Shown piece by piece: positions 60,094 to 64,000 of a DNA stretch of 64,000 nt. Below the pieces are notes generated by a model. It was not told the DNA's origin. It searched no databases and worked only from the letters and a program-made list of their open reading frames with translations. Source of the stretch: Leptoclinus maculatus (Eukaryota > Chordata > Actinopteri > Perciformes > Stichaeidae); assembly GCA_032191485.1 (NCBI GenBank), contig JAVDOI010000011.1, positions 3,208,601-3,272,600 of the forward strand, given 5' to 3'. Each line of letters starts with the position of its first letter. The first letter of the stretch is position 1. The translations under genes and the position numbers were made by a program.

Positions 60094-63000
60094 GGGAAAG
60101 AAAAAAAAAACATTTTTTCGCCCCTTTAGCTGAATTCAGCGCTTGCCGGGGCCCTTGCGCTTCTCCCATTTTTCGTTGCTGTGACAACGAGGGAGAGAGA
60201 GGAGAGAGAAGGGGAAAAAAAAAAAATCAGCTGATTAGTTGGCATGGCAACGGCAAAGATGTAATCCCACCAGACACACTCTAATCAATGCCCCCAGCGC
60301 AGATGGTCTCCTGAGGATCAGCAAGAAAGAGGCTAGCGGCCATATTGCCCCCCGCCCCCCTCCACGTCCCCCCCCCCCCCCCCCCCCACCCATACCTTGC
60401 TGGTCACGTGCTACACCGCTAAGTCCAACACACAAACACAAACACACACACACACACACAAAAAAAAGTATAAATAGAAGCTTGACTGCCCCAAAACGAA
60501 AAAATAAAAAAAATACATAGCTGCTTCTCTTGACTGTAAAATGTGGAAACTGTATAATGTTCACACTCTTTGTGCAATGGTGCGTTACCAGCGTTTTTGA
60601 ACTGACTGAGATTTACGATAAAGTCCATATAGAGAGAGTTTTGCTCCTTAATGTGACACCAGTTGTTAGAAATAAACTGATTAGAACAAATGGAGAATAA
60701 CAGAAACTTTTGAAAGACAGTAACTGCTCTTTTATTTTGACACAAAGACCTGAACCTCTATTAAATATCTCTATTACTGTTATTACTATACAGAAGTACT
60801 GTACATTACATTATACAGCTTATACCTAATAATGGTTTTCTCCATTTCAACTATATATCATTATATTATATATATTTTTAGAGCATTGTATTATTACTGT
60901 ATAGTACGTCTATACTGCACATATATACAACATCATATATTTTAATACATTATTTTATATATCTTTATATATATATATATATATATATATTAGAGAGTTG
61001 CACAACTGGATTTACACTATGTATTTCTATAATCTATGGCAGTCATTCCCAAAGACAGCTAGAAGAGACTTTATTTGGGTTGCCAAAGTCCATAATAAAT
61101 AACTTTACATCTATATCTGCAGTACACCTTTGTGCCACACGAGGGAGCCTGAATGTTCGCATTGTTCTGATAATTGTAGCCTATTTAATCTAATATGAAA
61201 GGCTGGCATACTTTCCGTTTGTTTTACTGATGAGAGGAAACAAATAATGGATTGTTAACTCCGTCTAAAGGTATTGTATCTCTTCAAAAAGAGTGGTTTA
61301 CCAATTCAAGATAACTTAAGGTTCTTCTAGATATACAGCCTTTTGGAAATCAACACTTCCGTTCACCGACTGACACAATTGAATGCTGGTCTTCCGTGCA
61401 AACACATCTGGGATCTGTGCGGATAATGTGCTTGTCTGAGCTAGATAAGTGTGGATTAGACTAAAGCAATGTTTAAAAATAATCCTTGGTGTTTAATGGA
61501 CACTGAAAATGGTCTTTATCTTATTTTTTTTCATTTAGTCTGATTCTAACAGCAGGTTGTCCAACAGCTGTCTTCAGAGTTCAGAGTGAAAGGAAGGATG
61601 CAACACGACTTGTAACATCCCCAAAAATATAAAACAATACCTTCCAAAGACGTGTAAACCATTGCTGTCAAGTGAAAACCACGCATCTCCAAATTTGACT
61701 GGAAGAAAAGCCTTAAAATCACATTTATTAATCATTTTGCAAAAGAAAGTACACCAAGGATTAAAAACAATAAATAATATTTGTGTATTCTAAACATATA
61801 TATGCATTAGCATTGAAGTTCTGACTCCAAAGTGATCAACACTTAACCCCCCGGGTTTCTCATCCTGTGTTGAATTATAAGAAGGAGTGTTATAATTAAT
61901 CCACTAGTACTCAAATTGCTGTTGAGAGGTGAAAAAAAGTGACTTTGGTGTTTTTCTTTTCCTTCTTTGAAATGAAATGCATCATGGTCATTACGTGTGT
62001 GGATGAGTTTTCATGCCCTTTGGGAAACCTATTAAAAGAACAAATACTTAGGCATTTGTGAGGAAATAAGTACTTCTTTACATCATTCCTGAAAGTGTAC
62101 TTTTTTTGTAGATGTATGGTATTTAGCCACCAGCAGTGGAATAACTTCAATTATGTTCGGTAGTGAGCCACTGTCTTGTGATGCTTTCAGGTGCTGTAGC
62201 CTACAGTGAAACAACGCTGCACTATTGATTTGTTTTTTCCATCGCGCCAACTGGGTCTTTAGCATTGCCTCTTATTTCCCTCCACAAGCTCTCTCTGCTT
62301 CTCTGTAACCGATAAATAAATTGGCAAACCATGCTATATCAAAACCAAAATAACAATCACCTTAATCGCAAAAGGTCCAATAAATGTGCAGGAAGTTGTC
62401 TTAATGGCACTGCTGCAGAGACGCATTAACCACCACTCCAGACTCCGGTGTAGAGTCCATCACACGGAGCTATCTATTTCTACATACTGGGAGAGAATCG
62501 AATATTTCTCACCGTGGCCCCCTGTTTTCTTTTTTTAGCTAAATAGTTTTCCATTATGAAAACTAAAAGGAGGAAAATCTTCTTGAATTAAAAAGTGGTC
62601 CATTAAAAAAAAAAAAAGGTACAGCCCCTCCCAGAGAGTCCCCATTGATTTAAGAGCAGGGTCATAAATCTTCCCCACAACGGGTTCAGGGGATCTCCGG
62701 CTCAAAAAGAGCGAGAAAAGAATAACAGCGACGTCCTGCTGCTGAGGCACTATTCAATACTGTACCCAAACATGACAATCAATTAACAACAGAGGAGCTG
62801 AAGGTCATTCAATTGATTATCATGAGCACTCATGACTGCTTCTGATGAATATAAATAGGATCAAAGTTGACTAAATATGCTCAATTATAACCACTGGCTG
62901 CTGACAGGCTTTATTATCCTGCACCTCAACACCACCTTCTGCATCAGTAAGACTATAGAGTTAAAGATTATAGCGTTAAATGTTATTTATAGGTAATGCC

Positions 63001-63633
63001 CATTTAATCAAAGTGCGTTGCTGTGAATACGTTGAGCTCACAGCTCGTAAGATAAATCGATTAGTAACCAGATTATCACCAGAATGTCAATCAGAAACCA
63101 TTTTGATTCACATCTAATTAGCTATTTAAGGAAAATTCACTGGTTTCAGCCTCTCACATGTGAATATTTGCGGATTTTCTTACATTTCTATGATAGTTAA
63201 CTGAATATCTTTGACCAAAACGATTGATCGGTTAATAGATGATGAAATACATTGATTGTGGCTGTAAGATGTTCCCTCAACATGACATGTGATCATGTAC
63301 AGCAGAACATATTTTAAACTTAGGGATGGTATATAATTGGACTTTCCCAGTGGTCTTGCTATCAACATGCATGCTACATACAGAAATTGAAGTATTGCTG
63401 GTGAAGCAGAGTGGAGAGTGTTAGTCTGTTTAACGTCTAGATCTTTTATCATAACACTGGTGATAAAAGTACGACTAATATGACGCTATATACTGTACTT
63501 TTTTAAAAAAGTACTTTAACTGAGTAGATTACTGCAAAATATAATTTAGCATATCATTTAGTATTTATAGCAAAAGTATGGCACAGTGACAATTCAAACA
63601 TTCCTGAAATACTACAATCCAAGCAAAGCTCTT

Positions 63634-63635
<2 letters not shown>

Positions 63636-63721
<86 letters not shown>
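63636..63721. repeat. (CA)n microsatellite, ~43 units
   Basis: An uninterrupted CA run near the right edge. Confidence 0.95.
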
Positions 63722-63723
<2 letters not shown>

Positions 63724-64000
63724 CTGATAACACATCCACTTGTCAATTTCTCCACTCAGGGAATTACATTTATTTGAGCTGAGATCACCATGTCACGAAC
63801 TCGCCATTTGCTCTTTGCTCGCCTCCCAGCGTGAAGAAACCCCCAACTGGGCACCGGTAACAAGGGCCGTGCCCTCCGAGCTAACACACACACACACACA
63901 CACTGGCCAGGGAGAGCAAAGCCTGCTGGGTAGTGAACAGAGGCGCTGGGATGCCGGGGGCCGCTGGGAGGTTGGGGGCTTTTGGTCAAATTGGCACCCT

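Larger units (their letters stand above)
59136..64000 (-). other. ldb2: ldb2 intron (continues beyond the window)
   Basis: No ldb2 exon was found in this stretch. It carries the (GA)n tract at 59553-60093, a poly-C run near 60369-60387, a (TA)n tract near 60969-60990, a long (CA)n tract at 63636-63721 and a shorter one at 63885-63902. Blocks near 60235-60345 and 62700-62960 look constrained in composition. Confidence 0.65.

Noticed and set aside
59435..60187. Arg/Glu-rich plus-strand and Ser/Leu-rich minus-strand frames of about 200-230 residues
   Set aside because: Products of the GA array; no conserved sequence outside the repeat.
1..64000. Prokaryotic features, CRISPR arrays, operons, prophage or a new defence-type gene cluster
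   Set aside because: The window is intron-bearing vertebrate DNA; the direct repeats present are microsatellites or a minisatellite without unique spacers.
1..64000. tRNA, rRNA or known microRNA genes
   Set aside because: No cloverleaf with a convincing GTTCGANTCC arm was seen, and no microRNA family sequence was recognised; a covariance-model scan would be decisive.

Overview
This is vertebrate nuclear DNA, almost certainly from a ray-finned (teleost) fish. The evidence is split genes with GT-AG introns, abundant di-, tri- and tetranucleotide microsatellites, and fish-type non-autonomous DNA transposons. The recognisable coding DNA lies on the minus strand and belongs to three genes in the order prom1 - tapt1 - ldb2. 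As recalled, this is the order and common orientation of PROM1-TAPT1-LDB2 on human chromosome 4p15. Whether these are the 'a' or 'b' teleost duplicates cannot be decided here.

Layout. (1) 1-10492: intronic DNA of prom1 between its first coding exon (10493-10721) and the rest of the gene, which lies off the left edge. No second prominin exon was recognised. (2) 10722-16868: GC-rich 5' region of prom1, then spacer. The spacer holds a 1.26-kb non-autonomous hAT element that has split a trinucleotide microsatellite. (3) 16869-35656: a complete tapt1 coding region. All 14 coding exons can be placed with consistent reading phases, giving a 589-residue protein. A compact TATA-less promoter with ZNF143-, YY1- and CRE-like sites sits at the start codon. 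(4) 35657-39478: spacer and the probable ldb2 3' UTR. (5) 39479-59135: the last five coding exons of ldb2 (231 residues, or 232 with an alternative splice acceptor). The 5' exons lie beyond the right edge. (6) 59136-64000: ldb2 intron.

prom1 encodes a pentaspan membrane-protrusion glycoprotein, tapt1 a multi-pass ER/ciliary-base membrane protein, and ldb2 the nuclear LIM-domain adaptor. They are neighbours by conserved synteny, not an operon. Nothing here resembles a prokaryotic island, CRISPR array or new multigene system. The less ordinary content is structural: nested inverted-repeat elements, a long fold-back, an intronic minisatellite, long simple repeats very close to splice sites, a NAGNAG acceptor in ldb2, and several TAAT-rich blocks in ldb2 introns that look like candidate enhancers. 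Family assignments rest on recalled protein sequences and visible motifs; no database search was run.
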